A DNA stretch of 64,000 nt from Luteimonas sp. MC1750. Lineage in GTDB: Bacteria; Pseudomonadota; Gammaproteobacteria; Xanthomonadales; Xanthomonadaceae. The notes beneath the pieces are model-generated. The model was given only the letters and a program-made list of their open reading frames with translations, was not told where the DNA came from and ran no database searches. The stretch's first letter is position 1. Each line of letters begins with the position of its first letter. This document shows, piece by piece, positions 47,021 through 56,522 of this stretch. The translations under genes and the position numbers were made by a program. The stretch is from assembly GCF_016615955.1 (NCBI RefSeq), contig NZ_CP067113.1, forward strand, positions 372,001 through 436,000, given 5' to 3'.

Positions 47021-47955
47021 CCCTGCGGCGCGTGGCGCCGTACGCCTTCGTCGAGGCGCCGCTGGACCGCGCCGAGAACCTCCGTGACGACAGCGCCGCG
47101 CTGGCCCGGCTGTGGGCCGGCGGCCGCGCGCTGGTGATCGATGCCGAAGGCCGCGCGCGCGCGACCACCGCCGGCGCGCTGCTGGCACCGCCTGCGGCGG
47201 AGCTGGCCGAAGGTCCAGGTGACGCGCTGTTCCTCGGGCTGCGCGGCGAGGAAGGCTGGTTCGCGCTGCGCGAGGAAGCGTTGGCGGATGGCCCCGCCGG
47301 CACCGCCGACGCAGCCGATACCGCCGCGACGGACGAGGCCGCGGCCGCCCGCATCGACCTGCGCAGCGCCGCGGCGACCTGGCCCGACTTCGAGGCCACC
47401 GCCTTCGCCCAGGCGCGGGCGGTGCTGCACTGGCGTGCGCGGCACCGGTTCTGCGGCGCCTGCGGCGGCCCGCTGGCGTTCCGCCGCGCCGGCTGGCTCG
47501 GCCACTGCGCCGCCTGCGACCTCGAGCATTACCCGCGCACCGACCCGGCGGTGATCGTCGCGGTCAGCGACGGCGAGCGCCTGCTGCTGGGCCGCGGCCC
47601 GGGCTGGGCGCCGCGGCGCTATTCGGTGCTGGCGGGCTTCGTCGAGCCGGGCGAATCGCTCGAGCAGACCGTGGTGCGCGAGGTCTTCGAGGAGTCCTCG
47701 GTGCGCGTGCTCGGCTGCGGCTACCTGGGGTCGCAGCCCTGGCCGTTCCCGTCTTCACTGATGCTGGGCTTCGAGGCCGAGGCCGCGCCCGACGTGCCGC
47801 ACTGCCCCAGCGACGAGCTGGAGGATGCGCGCTGGTTCTCGCGCGACGAGGTCGGCGCCGCGCTGCGCGGCGAGACCGATCCCGACGGCCTGCTGCTGTC
47901 GCCGACCATCTCGATCTCGCGCTGGCTGATCGAGCGCTGGCACGCCCGGGCCTGA
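47017..47955 (+). CDS. nudC: NAD(+) diphosphatase / NAD-decapping enzyme NudC
   Basis: Nudix enzyme of 312 residues. The zinc ribbon is [11 protein letters not shown] followed by [11 protein letters not shown], the Nudix box [17 protein letters not shown] then FEESS, and the family signature [12 protein letters not shown] lies after it. NudC splits NAD(H) and removes NAD caps from RNA. Together with rppH near 39 kb the window encodes both known 5'-end Nudix decappers. The N-terminal domain is less conserved, as is usual. Confidence 0.94.
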   Translation: MTLRRVAPYAFVEAPLDRAENLRDDSAALARLWAGGRALVIDAEGRARATTAGALLAPPAAELAEGPGDALFLGLRGEEGWFALREEALADGPAGTADAADTAATDEAAAARIDLRSAAATWPDFEATAFAQARAVLHWRARHRFCGACGGPLAFRRAGWLGHCAACDLEHYPRTDPAVIVAVSDGERLLLGRGPGWAPRRYSVLAGFVEPGESLEQTVVREVFEESSVRVLGCGYLGSQPWPFPSSLMLGFEAEAAPDVPHCPSDELEDARWFSRDEVGAALRGETDPDGLLLSPTISISRWLIERWHARA

Positions 47956-47996
47956 CCGCGCGCGTGGCCCGCGGCCGCCGGCGCTAGAATCGGCGC

Positions 47997-49010
47997 ATGT
48001 TCTCGACCCTCTTCGCGGTGGTGGTGGCCCTGGTCCTCGGCCACATGGCGCCGTCCCTGGCGGCGGCCCTGCGCGACTACGGCTGGTTCCGCGCGCTGCT
48101 CGACTGGCTCGGGCGGCGGTTCCGCGACGATGGCTTCTGGCGTGGCGGTTGGGGCCTGGCGCTGGCGCTGGTGCCGGTGGTGCTGGTGGTCGGCTTTGTG
48201 CAGTGGCTGCTGGATGGCGTCGCCTTCGGCCTGCCGGCGCTGGTGTTCGGCGTGGCCGCGGTGTTCTACGCCTGGGGTCCACGCGATCTCGACGTCGACG
48301 TCCAGGCGGTGGTCGACGCGCCGGATGCGGCGTCGCGCGGCGAAGCGCTCGCCCGGCTGCGCCCGGCGGCCGCGACCGGCGCAGGCCACACCCGCGACGA
48401 GGTCGGTCGGGTCTTCGTCGCGGCGCTCAGGCGCTGGTTCGGCGTGCTGTTCTGGTTCGTGGTGCTGGGCGCGGTCGGCGCGCTCCTCTACCGCCTGGTG
48501 GCCTACGCCGCCGAGGACGAGCCCGCCCTTTACCTGCCCACGGGCACCGTCGCTGGCGCCCGGCGGCTGCTGGCGGTCCTCGACTGGCCGGTGGCGCAGC
48601 TGATGGCGCTGTCGCTGGCGCTCGTCGGCAACTTCGACGTGGTGGTCTCGGCCTGGAAGGGCGCCGGCGGCGCCGCCCTGCGCGCCGGGACCGACATGCT
48701 GGCGGCCGTGGGCCGCGCCAGCGTGCGCTGGGAGCTGGACGAGGAGGCAGGCGACCTCGCCGCCCATGCCCCGGCTGCCGCGCAGCCCGCCGGGTCGATG
48801 AGCGACGTGGCCGCCGTTGCGGCGATGGGCGGCTTCGGCATCGCGCCCGGCGATGCGGACGCGACGCTGCCGGAGCCTCCGGGGGTGGCCGAAGCACTCG
48901 ACCTGCCCCTGGTCCAGGCGCTGCGCGACGCCATGTCCCTGGTCTGGCGCGTGCTGCTGGCCTGGCTGGCGGTGCTGGCGCTGTTCGTCGTGGCCGGCTG
49001 GGTCAACTGA
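47997..49010 (+). CDS. ampE: AmpE-like regulatory membrane protein
   Basis: Inner-membrane protein of 337 residues with four or five helices: residues 1-22 (MFSTLFAVVVALVLGHMAPS), about 50-85, about 140-165 (FGVLFWFVVLGAVGALLYRL) and a C-terminal one (LLAWLAVLALFVVAGW). It matches AmpE/CobD-like proteins linked to beta-lactamase regulation with AmpD, but ampD is not adjacent here. The true role of AmpE is not established. It lies 41 bp after nudC, and REP-like repeats follow its stop. Confidence 0.78.
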   Translation: MFSTLFAVVVALVLGHMAPSLAAALRDYGWFRALLDWLGRRFRDDGFWRGGWGLALALVPVVLVVGFVQWLLDGVAFGLPALVFGVAAVFYAWGPRDLDVDVQAVVDAPDAASRGEALARLRPAAATGAGHTRDEVGRVFVAALRRWFGVLFWFVVLGAVGALLYRLVAYAAEDEPALYLPTGTVAGARRLLAVLDWPVAQLMALSLALVGNFDVVVSAWKGAGGAALRAGTDMLAAVGRASVRWELDEEAGDLAAHAPAAAQPAGSMSDVAAVAAMGGFGIAPGDADATLPEPPGVAEALDLPLVQALRDAMSLVWRVLLAWLAVLALFVVAGWVN

Positions 49011-49016
49011 CGTTCC

Positions 49017-49086
49017 TGTAGGAGCGGCTACAGCCGCGATCAGGGCTCGGGGCGGGGCGGCGATCGCGGCTGTAGCCGCTCCTACA
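49017..49086. repeat. REP-like inverted pair between convergent genes
   Basis: Two copies of the dispersed element, at 49017-49041 and inverted at 49062-49086, with 20 bases between. They can fold into a long hairpin between the stops of ampE and the LplT-PlsC gene, and could end both transcripts. Confidence 0.85.
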
Positions 49087-49102
49087 GAAGGGTGTCGGAG
49101 GG

Positions 49103-51013
49103 TCAGGGGTTGTCGCCGCGCAGGGCGCGCACCCGTGCCTCCAGCATCGCGGCGTCGGCGGCGGCACCGGGAACCGGTGCCTCGGCCATCACCGCCACGT
49201 GGGCGCGGAAGCGGCGCGGCAGGCGCATGCGGGCCATCTGCCCGCTGGCGGCGGCCGCGCTGCGTCGGCTCCACATGCTGCTCCACATGTTGCGCAGCGC
49301 CATCGGCACCACCGGCACCGGCCGGCGCGCGAGGATGCGTTCGACGCCGGATTTGAACGGCGCGATCGCGCCGTCGCGGGTCAGTCGCCCCTCGGGAAAG
49401 ATCAGCACCAGCTCGCCCTCGGCCAGCGCCGCGTCGATGGCGTCGAAGGCGCGCTCCATCATCGCCCGGTCTTCCTTCGGGCTCGCGATCGGAATCGCGC
49501 CGGCCGCCCTGAAGATCCAGCGCATCACCGGGATCTGGAAGATCCGGTAGTACATGACGAAGCGCACCGGCCGCGGGATGCTCGCCGCCAGCACCAGCGC
49601 GTCCATGTAGCTGACGTGGTTGCAGACCAGGAGCGCCGGGCCCTCGTCGGGCACGTGGCGCTCGATGCCGTGCAGTTCCAGCCGGTACAGCGTGCGCACC
49701 AGCAGCCAGCTGACGAAGCGCATCGCGAACTCGGGCACGATGGTGAAGATCCAGGTCGCGACCAGCAGGTTGGCGATCGCCACCGCCAGGAACACCTGCG
49801 GGATGCTCCAGCCCAGCACCTGCTGCAGGGCCAGCCCGATCACCGCCGCGGCGACGATGAAGGCCGCGTTCTGGATGTTGAGCCCGGCAAACACCCGCGC
49901 CATTTCCTGCTTCGGCGTGCGGCTCTGGATCAGCGCGAACAGCGGCACGATGAACAGGCCGCAGGAGAAGCCGATGCCGGTGAGGTCGATGGCGATGCGC
50001 CAGCCGTTGTCGGCGGCCAGGAATCCGGCGATGTCGAGGCCGGCCTGCGGTGCGAGCCCGCTGCGCGCGAAATAGAGGTCGAGCATGAAGGCGCTGATGC
50101 CGAGCGCCCCCAGCGGCACCAGCCCGATTTCCACCGTGCGCGCCGAGAGCTTCTCGCACAGCAGCGAGCCCGTGCCCACGCCGACCGAGAACAGCGCAAG
50201 GCCGAAGATGTAGAGGCTGGTCGAACGCTCGGCGGCGCCCAGGTGCAGCTCGGCATAGTTGGGCAGCTGCGCGGTCAGCACCGTGCCCACGAACCAGAAC
50301 CAGGACACGCCGAGGATCGCGTTGCGCACCGCCGGCGTGCGCCGGGTGAGCGTCCAGATCCGGACCGATTCCGGCACCGGGTTCCAGTTGACCTGGAGCT
50401 CCGGCGCGCCGGCGTCGACGCGCGGGATCAGGCGCGCCACCAGGTTGCCGGTGACGGCCAGCGCGATCACCGAGGCCGCGGCCGCTTCCGCGCCCCAGCT
50501 GCCCGCGACCTGGAACACCAGGCCGCCGTAGATCATGCCGGCGAGGATCGACAGCGACGTCCCCATCTCGACCAGGCCGTTGCCGCCGGTGAGCTCCTCG
50601 GGTTTGAGCACCGCGGGCAGGATCGAATACTTGACCGGCCCGAACAGCGTCGACTGCATGCCGGTCGCGAACAGCGCCACCAGCAGCAGCGGCATGTTGC
50701 CGAGCAGGAAGCCGATGCCGGCGAGCGTCATGATCCCGATCTCCATCGCCGTGGTGATCACGATCAGCCGCTGCTTCTCCAGCTTCTCCGCGAACTGCCC
50801 GGCGATCGCCGAAAACAGGAAGTAGGGCAGGATGAACAAGGCCGGCGCGAGGTTGGTGTAGAGCGTGCGCTGCCCGCTGTCGACGCCCAGGTAGAACAGC
50901 AGGCCGATGATCGCCTGGCGGTAGACGTTGTCGTTGAAGGCGCCCAGCGCCTGCACGGCGAAATAGGGCAGGAAGCGCCGCTCGCGCAGCAGCTGGAACT
51001 GTGAGTACGCCAT
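49103..51013 (-). CDS. LplT-like MFS transporter fused to PlsC-type acyltransferase
   Basis: Protein of 636 residues in two parts. Residues 1-420 are an MFS transporter with about twelve helices (FAVQALGAFNDNVYRQAI, STLFGPVKYSILPAVL), as in LplT, which flips lysophospholipids inward. Residues 425-636 are a lysophospholipid acyltransferase: HxxxxD motif in LLVCNHVSYMDALVLA, then IFPEGRLTRDG. Unlike E. coli Aas there is no acyl-ACP synthetase domain in this chain. The protein would import and re-acylate lysophospholipids. It starts at the ATG giving MAYSQFQLL and runs away from the divergent lemA gene. Confidence 0.9.
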   Translation of the reverse strand: MAYSQFQLLRERRFLPYFAVQALGAFNDNVYRQAIIGLLFYLGVDSGQRTLYTNLAPALFILPYFLFSAIAGQFAEKLEKQRLIVITTAMEIGIMTLAGIGFLLGNMPLLLVALFATGMQSTLFGPVKYSILPAVLKPEELTGGNGLVEMGTSLSILAGMIYGGLVFQVAGSWGAEAAAASVIALAVTGNLVARLIPRVDAGAPELQVNWNPVPESVRIWTLTRRTPAVRNAILGVSWFWFVGTVLTAQLPNYAELHLGAAERSTSLYIFGLALFSVGVGTGSLLCEKLSARTVEIGLVPLGALGISAFMLDLYFARSGLAPQAGLDIAGFLAADNGWRIAIDLTGIGFSCGLFIVPLFALIQSRTPKQEMARVFAGLNIQNAAFIVAAAVIGLALQQVLGWSIPQVFLAVAIANLLVATWIFTIVPEFAMRFVSWLLVRTLYRLELHGIERHVPDEGPALLVCNHVSYMDALVLAASIPRPVRFVMYYRIFQIPVMRWIFRAAGAIPIASPKEDRAMMERAFDAIDAALAEGELVLIFPEGRLTRDGAIAPFKSGVERILARRPVPVVPMALRNMWSSMWSRRSAAAASGQMARMRLPRRFRAHVAVMAEAPVPGAAADAAMLEARVRALRGDNP

Positions 51014-51143
51014 GCCGGTCCCCGTGGATGCGTGGCGAGCCTAGCAGACGCCGGCAACCGGCCCGCGGCGGTGCGGCCTGCCTTCATTGCGCCTTGCGCC
51101 GGCCGGTGCTGGAATGCGCGCGTCCACCCGTCGGAGCCTGTCC

Positions 51144-51758
51144 ATGCGCCATCTCGCCTTGCTCGTGCTCGCCCTGATGCTCAGCGGCTGCGGCTACAAC
51201 CAGATCCAGCAGAAGGACGAGGCCGTCAACGCCGGCTGGTCCGAAGTGCTCAACCAGTACAAGCGCCGCGCCGACCTGGTCCCGAACCTCGTCAGCACGG
51301 TCAAGGGCTATGCCGCGCACGAGCAACAGGTGCTGACGGCGGTGACCGAGGCCCGCGCGAAAGTCGGCGAGATCAACGTCGATGCCGGCGATCCCGCCTC
51401 GCTGGAGCAGTTCCAGCAGGCCCAGGGCGAGCTGTCGAGCGCGCTGTCGCGGCTGATGGTGGTGGTGGAGAACTATCCCAACCTCAAGGCCGACCGCGGC
51501 TTCCTCGACCTGCAGACCCAGCTGGAAGGCACCGAGAACCGCATCGCCGTCGCACGCGGCCGCTACATCCAGCTGGTGCAGGACTACAACACCTATGTGC
51601 GCTCGTTCCCGCAGAACCTGATCGCGAAGATGTTCGGCTACGGCCCGCGGCCGAACTTCAGCGTCGAGAACGAACGCGCGATCCAGGAGGCGCCGGCGGT
51701 CGACTTCGGTGGGCCCGATCCTGCCGCGACGGCCCCGCAGCCGCAGCCGGCCGGCTGA
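51144..51758 (+). CDS. lemA: LemA family lipoprotein
   Basis: Protein of 204 residues with a lipoprotein signal (LVLALMLSGCGYN) and the helical LemA fold: DEAVNAGWSEVLNQYKRRAD, VPNLVSTVKGYAAHE, YPNLKADRGFLDLQ and YNTYVRSFPQNLIAKMFGY. Function of LemA is unknown, though it commonly pairs with TPM proteins. GGAG precedes the ATG. The following two genes are TPM proteins; spacing of 12 bases shows an operon. Confidence 0.92.
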   Translation: MRHLALLVLALMLSGCGYNQIQQKDEAVNAGWSEVLNQYKRRADLVPNLVSTVKGYAAHEQQVLTAVTEARAKVGEINVDAGDPASLEQFQQAQGELSSALSRLMVVVENYPNLKADRGFLDLQTQLEGTENRIAVARGRYIQLVQDYNTYVRSFPQNLIAKMFGYGPRPNFSVENERAIQEAPAVDFGGPDPAATAPQPQPAG

Positions 51759-51770
51759 CGGCCGGCCGCG

Positions 51771-52694
51771 GTGGCCACGGCGCGAGCCACGGCGTCGGTC
51801 GGACTGCCGGCCCTGCTGCTGGCGCTCCTGCTCGCCTGCCTGGCATGGGCTCCCGCGCATGCCCAGCCGCTGGCCGCGATCCCGCCGCTGGATTCGCCGG
51901 TGGTCGACACCACCGGCACGCTGGAGCCGGCCCGGCGCGCGCAGCTGGAGCGGCAGGCGCTGGACCTGCAGCGGAGCAAGGGCAGCCAGCTGCAGGTGCT
52001 GGTGGTCGCGAGCACGCGGCCCGAGACCATCGAGCAGTACGCGCAGCGGGTCTTCGACGCCTGGCGCATCGGCCGCGAAGGCGTCGACGACGCCGTGCTG
52101 GTGCTGGTCGCGCGCGACGACCGGCGCGTGCGCATCCAGCCCGGCTACGGCCTCGAAGGCGCGATTCCCGACATCACCGCCGGGCGCATCATCCAGGAAT
52201 ACATGGCGCCGAAGTTCCGCGCCGGCGACTACGGCGGCGGACTGGTCGACGGCACCGCCGTGCTGGTGCGGCTGATCGAGGGCGAGCCGCTGCCCGAACC
52301 GATCGCCGACCATCGCGGCCCCGCGCCCGCGGGCGGCGGCAACTGGCTGGCTGCGCTGTTCGCGGCCTTCGTGGCCGCGACCCTGGTGCGCGGCGTGTTC
52401 GGGCGCGCACCGGCCGCGCTGCGCGGGCTGTTCACCGGCGGCGCGGCCGGCGGCGTGGCCTGGCTGGTCTCGGCGGCCCTCGGCCTGGGCGGCGCCGCGG
52501 CCGTGTTCGGGTTCCTTTACGGGCTGTCCCGCACCTCCGGCGGCCGCTACGTGCGCCACGGCGGCTGGGGCGGGTTCGGTGGCGGTGGCTGGGGCGGCGG
52601 AGGATTCGGCGGTGGTGGTGGCGGCTTCGGCGGCGGTGGCTGGTCCGGCGGTGGCGGCATGAGCGGAGGCGGTGGCGCCTCGGGGAGCTGGTGA
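51771..52694 (+). CDS. TPM domain protein, YgcG family, glycine-rich C-terminus
   Basis: Protein of 307 residues. Signal peptide (LLLALLLACLAWAPAHA), then a TPM domain of about 130 residues (VVDTTGTLEPARRAQLERQA, VLVLVARDDRRVRIQPGYG, PDITAGRIIQEYM), a membrane region (about 183-250) and a glycine-rich tail with repeats of GGxGGGG and FGGGG. TPM proteins of the YgcG type face the periplasm; a role in photosystem repair is known only for plant homologues. It starts with GTG 12 bases after lemA and overlaps the next gene by one base (TGATG). Confidence 0.88.
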   Translation: MATARATASVGLPALLLALLLACLAWAPAHAQPLAAIPPLDSPVVDTTGTLEPARRAQLERQALDLQRSKGSQLQVLVVASTRPETIEQYAQRVFDAWRIGREGVDDAVLVLVARDDRRVRIQPGYGLEGAIPDITAGRIIQEYMAPKFRAGDYGGGLVDGTAVLVRLIEGEPLPEPIADHRGPAPAGGGNWLAALFAAFVAATLVRGVFGRAPAALRGLFTGGAAGGVAWLVSAALGLGGAAAVFGFLYGLSRTSGGRYVRHGGWGGFGGGGWGGGGFGGGGGGFGGGGWSGGGGMSGGGGASGSW

Positions 52695-53194
52695 TGGCGG
52701 GCGTGGCGCGTCTCTTCCGGCACCTCTTCGCGCCGTCACCGGGTCGCCTGTTCCCCGCGGGTCGCCTGCAGCGGATCGCGGGAGCGGTGGCCGAAGGCGA
52801 ACGGCGCCACCGAGGCGAGGTCTGCTTCGCGGTGGAGCCCGCATTGCCGGCGTGGCGCGCGCTGCGCGGCCTGACGGCGCGGGAACGCGCGCACGAGGTG
52901 TTTTCCGAACTGCGGGTATGGGATACGCAGGCCAACAACGGCGTGCTGGTCTATCTCCTCCTGGCCGACCATCGCATCGAGATCGTCGCCGACCGTGGCC
53001 TGGACGGGCTGGTCGGGGACGCCGAGTGGGCGGCCGCGTGCCGGCTGATGGAGTCGCGGCTGCAGGCGGGCGAGCCCGAGGCGGCCGCGATCGCCGGCGT
53101 CGAAGCCGTCTCGGAGCTTCTGGCGCGCCACTTCCCGCAGGCGCCCGGTGACCCCGACGAGAACGAGCTGCCCGACCTGCCGCGCCTGCTCTGA
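52694..53194 (+). CDS. Second TPM domain protein, without signal peptide or tail
   Basis: Protein of 166 residues with a shortened TPM-like domain (FSELRVWDTQANNGVLVYLL and LADHRIEIVADRGLDG). It lacks a signal peptide and membrane helix, so it may stay in the cytoplasm or bind the previous protein. The first ATG overlaps the preceding stop as TGATG. This LemA-TPM-TPM order recurs in many proteobacteria. The end is convergent with purD, 20 bases apart. Confidence 0.85.
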   Translation: MAGVARLFRHLFAPSPGRLFPAGRLQRIAGAVAEGERRHRGEVCFAVEPALPAWRALRGLTARERAHEVFSELRVWDTQANNGVLVYLLLADHRIEIVADRGLDGLVGDAEWAAACRLMESRLQAGEPEAAAIAGVEAVSELLARHFPQAPGDPDENELPDLPRLL

Positions 53195-53214
53195 GTGCAG
53201 GCGCGGCCCGCGGC

Positions 53215-54501
53215 TCAGCCGCGTTCGCGCGCGATCGCCCGCCAGCCGATGTCGTGGCGGTGGAACTCGCCGGGCCAGGAAATGCCGGCGACCTCGGCAT
53301 AGGCGCGCTGCTGCGCGTCGGCCACGCTGTCGCCCAGGGCGCAGACGCAGAGCACGCGGCCGCCGGCGGTGACGGCGTGTTCGCCGTCGAGGCGGGTGCC
53401 GGCGTGGAAGGCCTTGGTGTCGGCGAGCGGCGGCACGTCGAGGCTGTTGATCGGGTCGCCCAGGCGCGGGGTCGCCGGGTAGCCTTCGGCCGCCATCACC
53501 ACGCCCAGCGCGGGCCGCGGATCCCAGTCGGCCACCGCGGCGTCGAGCGTGCCATCGATGCCGGCTTCGACCAGCGCAGCGAAGTCCGAGCGCAGGCGCA
53601 TCATCACCGGCTGCGTCTCCGGATCGCCGAAGCGCACGTTGAACTCGATGACTTTGGGCGCGCCGTCGGCGTCGATCATCAGCCCCGCGTACAGGAAGCC
53701 GGTGAAGGGCGCGCCGTCGGCGGCCATGCCGGCGACGGTCGGCTCGATCACCTCGCGCATGATCCGCGCATGCACGTCGGGCGTGACCACCGGCGCCGGC
53801 GAATAGGCACCCATGCCGCCGGTATTCGGACCGGTGTCGCCGTCGCCCACGCGCTTGTGGTCCTGGCTGGTGGCCATCGGCAGCGCGGTGCGGCCGTCGA
53901 CCATGGCGATGAAGCTGGCTTCCTCGCCGTCGAGGAATTCCTCGACCACCACGCGCGCGCCCGCCTCGCCGAAGGCGTTGCCGGCGAGCATGTCGTGGAG
54001 CGCGGCCTCGGCCTCGTCCATCGTCATCGCCACCACGACGCCCTTGCCGGCGGCGAGGCCGTCGGCCTTGACCACGATCGGCGCGCCATGTGCGCGCACG
54101 TGCGCCAGCGCGGGTTCCAGCTCGGTGAACACCGCGTAGTGCGCGGTCGGGATGCGGTGGCGGGCGAGGAAGGCCTTGGCGTAAGCCTTGCTGCCCTCGA
54201 GCTGAGCGGCCGCCGCCGTCGGTCCGAAGATCCGCAGGCCGGCGGCGCGGAAGCGGTCGACGATGCCGGCCACCAGGGGCGCCTCGGGCCCGACCACGGT
54301 GAACGCCACGCCCTCGCCGCGCGCCAGCGCCAGCAGGCCCTCGATGTCGGTCGCCGCGGTGGCCACGTTGCGGCAACTCGCCTCGACCGCCGTGCCGGCA
54401 TTGCCCGGCGCGACCAGCACCTCGTCGACACGCGGCGACTGCGCCAGCTTCCACGCCAGCGCATGCTCGCGCCCACCCGAACCCACGACCAGCACTTTCA
54501 T
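53215..54501 (-). CDS. purD: Phosphoribosylamine--glycine ligase
   Basis: ATP-grasp enzyme of 428 residues for step two of purine synthesis. Motifs include [20 protein letters not shown] at the N-terminus, [37 protein letters not shown] and [14 protein letters not shown]. Length is normal. It lies 13 bases after purH; the purH-purD pair is usual in gammaproteobacteria. Confidence 0.97.
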   Translation of the reverse strand: MKVLVVGSGGREHALAWKLAQSPRVDEVLVAPGNAGTAVEASCRNVATAATDIEGLLALARGEGVAFTVVGPEAPLVAGIVDRFRAAGLRIFGPTAAAAQLEGSKAYAKAFLARHRIPTAHYAVFTELEPALAHVRAHGAPIVVKADGLAAGKGVVVAMTMDEAEAALHDMLAGNAFGEAGARVVVEEFLDGEEASFIAMVDGRTALPMATSQDHKRVGDGDTGPNTGGMGAYSPAPVVTPDVHARIMREVIEPTVAGMAADGAPFTGFLYAGLMIDADGAPKVIEFNVRFGDPETQPVMMRLRSDFAALVEAGIDGTLDAAVADWDPRPALGVVMAAEGYPATPRLGDPINSLDVPPLADTKAFHAGTRLDGEHAVTAGGRVLCVCALGDSVADAQQRAYAEVAGISWPGEFHRHDIGWRAIARERG

Positions 54502-54514
54502 CGTCCGCTCCGCC

Positions 54515-56098
54515 TCAATGCCGGAAATGCCGGATGCCGGTGAACACCATGGCGATGTCGTGTTCGTCCGCGGCCGCGATCACTTCCGCGTCGCGCATCG
54601 AACCGCCCGGCTGGATCACCGCGCGGATGCCGGCTTCGGCCGCCGCGTCCAGCCCGTCGCGGAACGGAAAGAACGCGTCCGACGCCATCACCGAGCCCTC
54701 GACCACCAGCCCCGCGTCGGCCGCCTTGATGCCGGCGATCCGCGCCGAATACACCCGGCTCATCTGCCCGGCGCCGACGCCGACCGTGGCGTTGTCCTTC
54801 GCGTACACGATGGCGTTCGACTTGACGTACTTCGCCACCCGCCAGGCGAACAGCAGGTCGCGCAGCTCGGCCGCGCTTGGCGCGCGCTGCGACACCTGCT
54901 TCAGCTCTCCGGTGGTCATCCCACGGTTGTCGGCCGCCTGCATCAGCAGGCCCGAGCCGATGCGCTTGCTGTCGAACAGGTTGCGGCCCTCGCCCGGCGG
55001 GATCCGCAGCACGCGCACGTTGGCCTTCTTCGCGCAGTACGCCAGCGCATCGGGCGCGTAACCCGGCGCGATCAGCACCTCGACGAACTGGCGGTCGAGG
55101 ATCGACTTGGCGGTCGCAGCGTCCACCGGCACGTTGAAGGCGATGATGCCGCCGAAGGCCGAGGTCGGGTCGGTGGCGAAGGCGCGCTCGTAGGCCGCGC
55201 CGCCATCGGCCGCGGTGGCGACGCCGCAGGGGTTGGCGTGCTTGACGATCACGCAGGCCGGAGCGTCGAACTGGCGCACACACTCCCAGGCCGAATCGGC
55301 GTCGGCGAGGTTGTTGTACGACAGCTCCTTGCCCTGCAGCTGGGTGAAGGTCGCCAGCGTCCCCGGCACCGGGTACAGGTCGCGGTAGAAGGCGCCGGAC
55401 TGGTGCGGGTTCTCGCCGTAACGCAGGTCCATCACCTTGACGAAACTGGCGTTGACCTGCGCCGGATAGTCGCCGCGCACGGGCACCGCGGCCGACGCGT
55501 CGCCGATCGCCGACAGGTAGTTGCCGATCGCGGCGTCGTACTGCGCCACGCGGTTGAACGCGGCCACCGACAGCGCGAAGCGTGTGGCGGCCGACAGCGT
55601 GCCGTCGTGGGCGCCCAGTTCGTCGACGATGCCGGCGTACTGCGCGGGATCGGTCGCCACGGCCACGCGGGCGAAGTTCTTCGCCGCCGAGCGCAGCATC
55701 GCCGGCCCGCCGATGTCGATGTTCTCGACCGCCTCGGCCAGGCTGCAGCCGGCCTTCGCGGTCACCGATTCGAAGGGATACAGGTTCAGCACCAGCAGGT
55801 CGATGGCGCCGATGCCGTGCTCGGCCATCACCGCCTCGTCGATGCCGGCGCGACCGAGGAGTCCGCCGTGCACCACCGGGTGCAGGGTCTTGACCCGGCC
55901 GTCCATCATCTCGGGGAAGCCCGTGGCGTCGGCCACGTCGCGCACCGCGAGCCCGGCCTCGCGCAGGGCGCGCGCGGTGCCACCGGTGGACAGCAGCTCC
56001 ACGCCGCGCGCGGCGAGGACGCGGGCGAGTTCAACCAGTCCGGTCTTGTCGGACACGGACAGCAGGGCCCGGCGCAGGGGCAGGCGATCGGTGGTCAT
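54515..56098 (-). CDS. purH: Bifunctional AICAR formyltransferase/IMP cyclohydrolase
   Basis: Enzyme of 527 residues for the last two steps of IMP synthesis. The IMP cyclohydrolase (MGS-like) part opens with [18 protein letters not shown] and [11 protein letters not shown]. The transformylase part shows [26 protein letters not shown] (with the catalytic Lys-His) and the C-terminal [16 protein letters not shown]. It follows fis by 67 bases and overlaps nothing. Purine repression would be expected, but no PurR box was found. Confidence 0.97.
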   Translation of the reverse strand: MTTDRLPLRRALLSVSDKTGLVELARVLAARGVELLSTGGTARALREAGLAVRDVADATGFPEMMDGRVKTLHPVVHGGLLGRAGIDEAVMAEHGIGAIDLLVLNLYPFESVTAKAGCSLAEAVENIDIGGPAMLRSAAKNFARVAVATDPAQYAGIVDELGAHDGTLSAATRFALSVAAFNRVAQYDAAIGNYLSAIGDASAAVPVRGDYPAQVNASFVKVMDLRYGENPHQSGAFYRDLYPVPGTLATFTQLQGKELSYNNLADADSAWECVRQFDAPACVIVKHANPCGVATAADGGAAYERAFATDPTSAFGGIIAFNVPVDAATAKSILDRQFVEVLIAPGYAPDALAYCAKKANVRVLRIPPGEGRNLFDSKRIGSGLLMQAADNRGMTTGELKQVSQRAPSAAELRDLLFAWRVAKYVKSNAIVYAKDNATVGVGAGQMSRVYSARIAGIKAADAGLVVEGSVMASDAFFPFRDGLDAAAEAGIRAVIQPGGSMRDAEVIAAADEHDIAMVFTGIRHFRH

Positions 56099-56165
56099 TG
56101 CGTGGGAAAGGCAGCGGGGAAACCGCGATTATACGGCGCGGGGGCGGACCGCCCGGGCGGCCGGA

Positions 56166-56438
56166 TCAGACGATGTCGTAGTCGCGCAGCTTGCGGCGCA
56201 GGGTCGCGCGGTGGATGCCGAGCATGGCCGCGGCACGGCTCTGGTTGCCTTCGCAGTGGTTCAGCACTTCGACGAACAGCGGGATCTCGAGCTCGCGCAG
56301 CGCGATCAGGTAGAGGTTTTCCGCATCGCAGCCGTCCAGGTCGCGGATGTAGCGGCGCACGGCGGTGGCCACGTGCTCACGCAGCGGCGCCCGCTGCGTG
56401 CCGCGGGGCTGCGGCTCGTTGGTGTCGGCGGCGTTCAA
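56166..56438 (-). CDS. fis: DNA-binding protein Fis
   Basis: Nucleoid protein of 90 residues. The C-terminal helix-turn-helix [20 protein letters not shown] is the Fis signature; the N-terminal arm ([13 protein letters not shown]) gives the dimer. It bends DNA and controls rRNA and supercoiling genes. Its place after a DUF3426 gene and before purH is typical of Xanthomonadaceae; in enterics it follows dusB instead. Confidence 0.95.
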   Translation of the reverse strand: MNAADTNEPQPRGTQRAPLREHVATAVRRYIRDLDGCDAENLYLIALRELEIPLFVEVLNHCEGNQSRAAAMLGIHRATLRRKLRDYDIV

Positions 56439-56522
56439 TCGGACCCCTGGACCTGCTCGCGCCTGGCGCGCGAAGGGGATCGAGTCTAGCGCGACCGCCT
56501 CGCCGCTGCCATCGGCCGGGCG

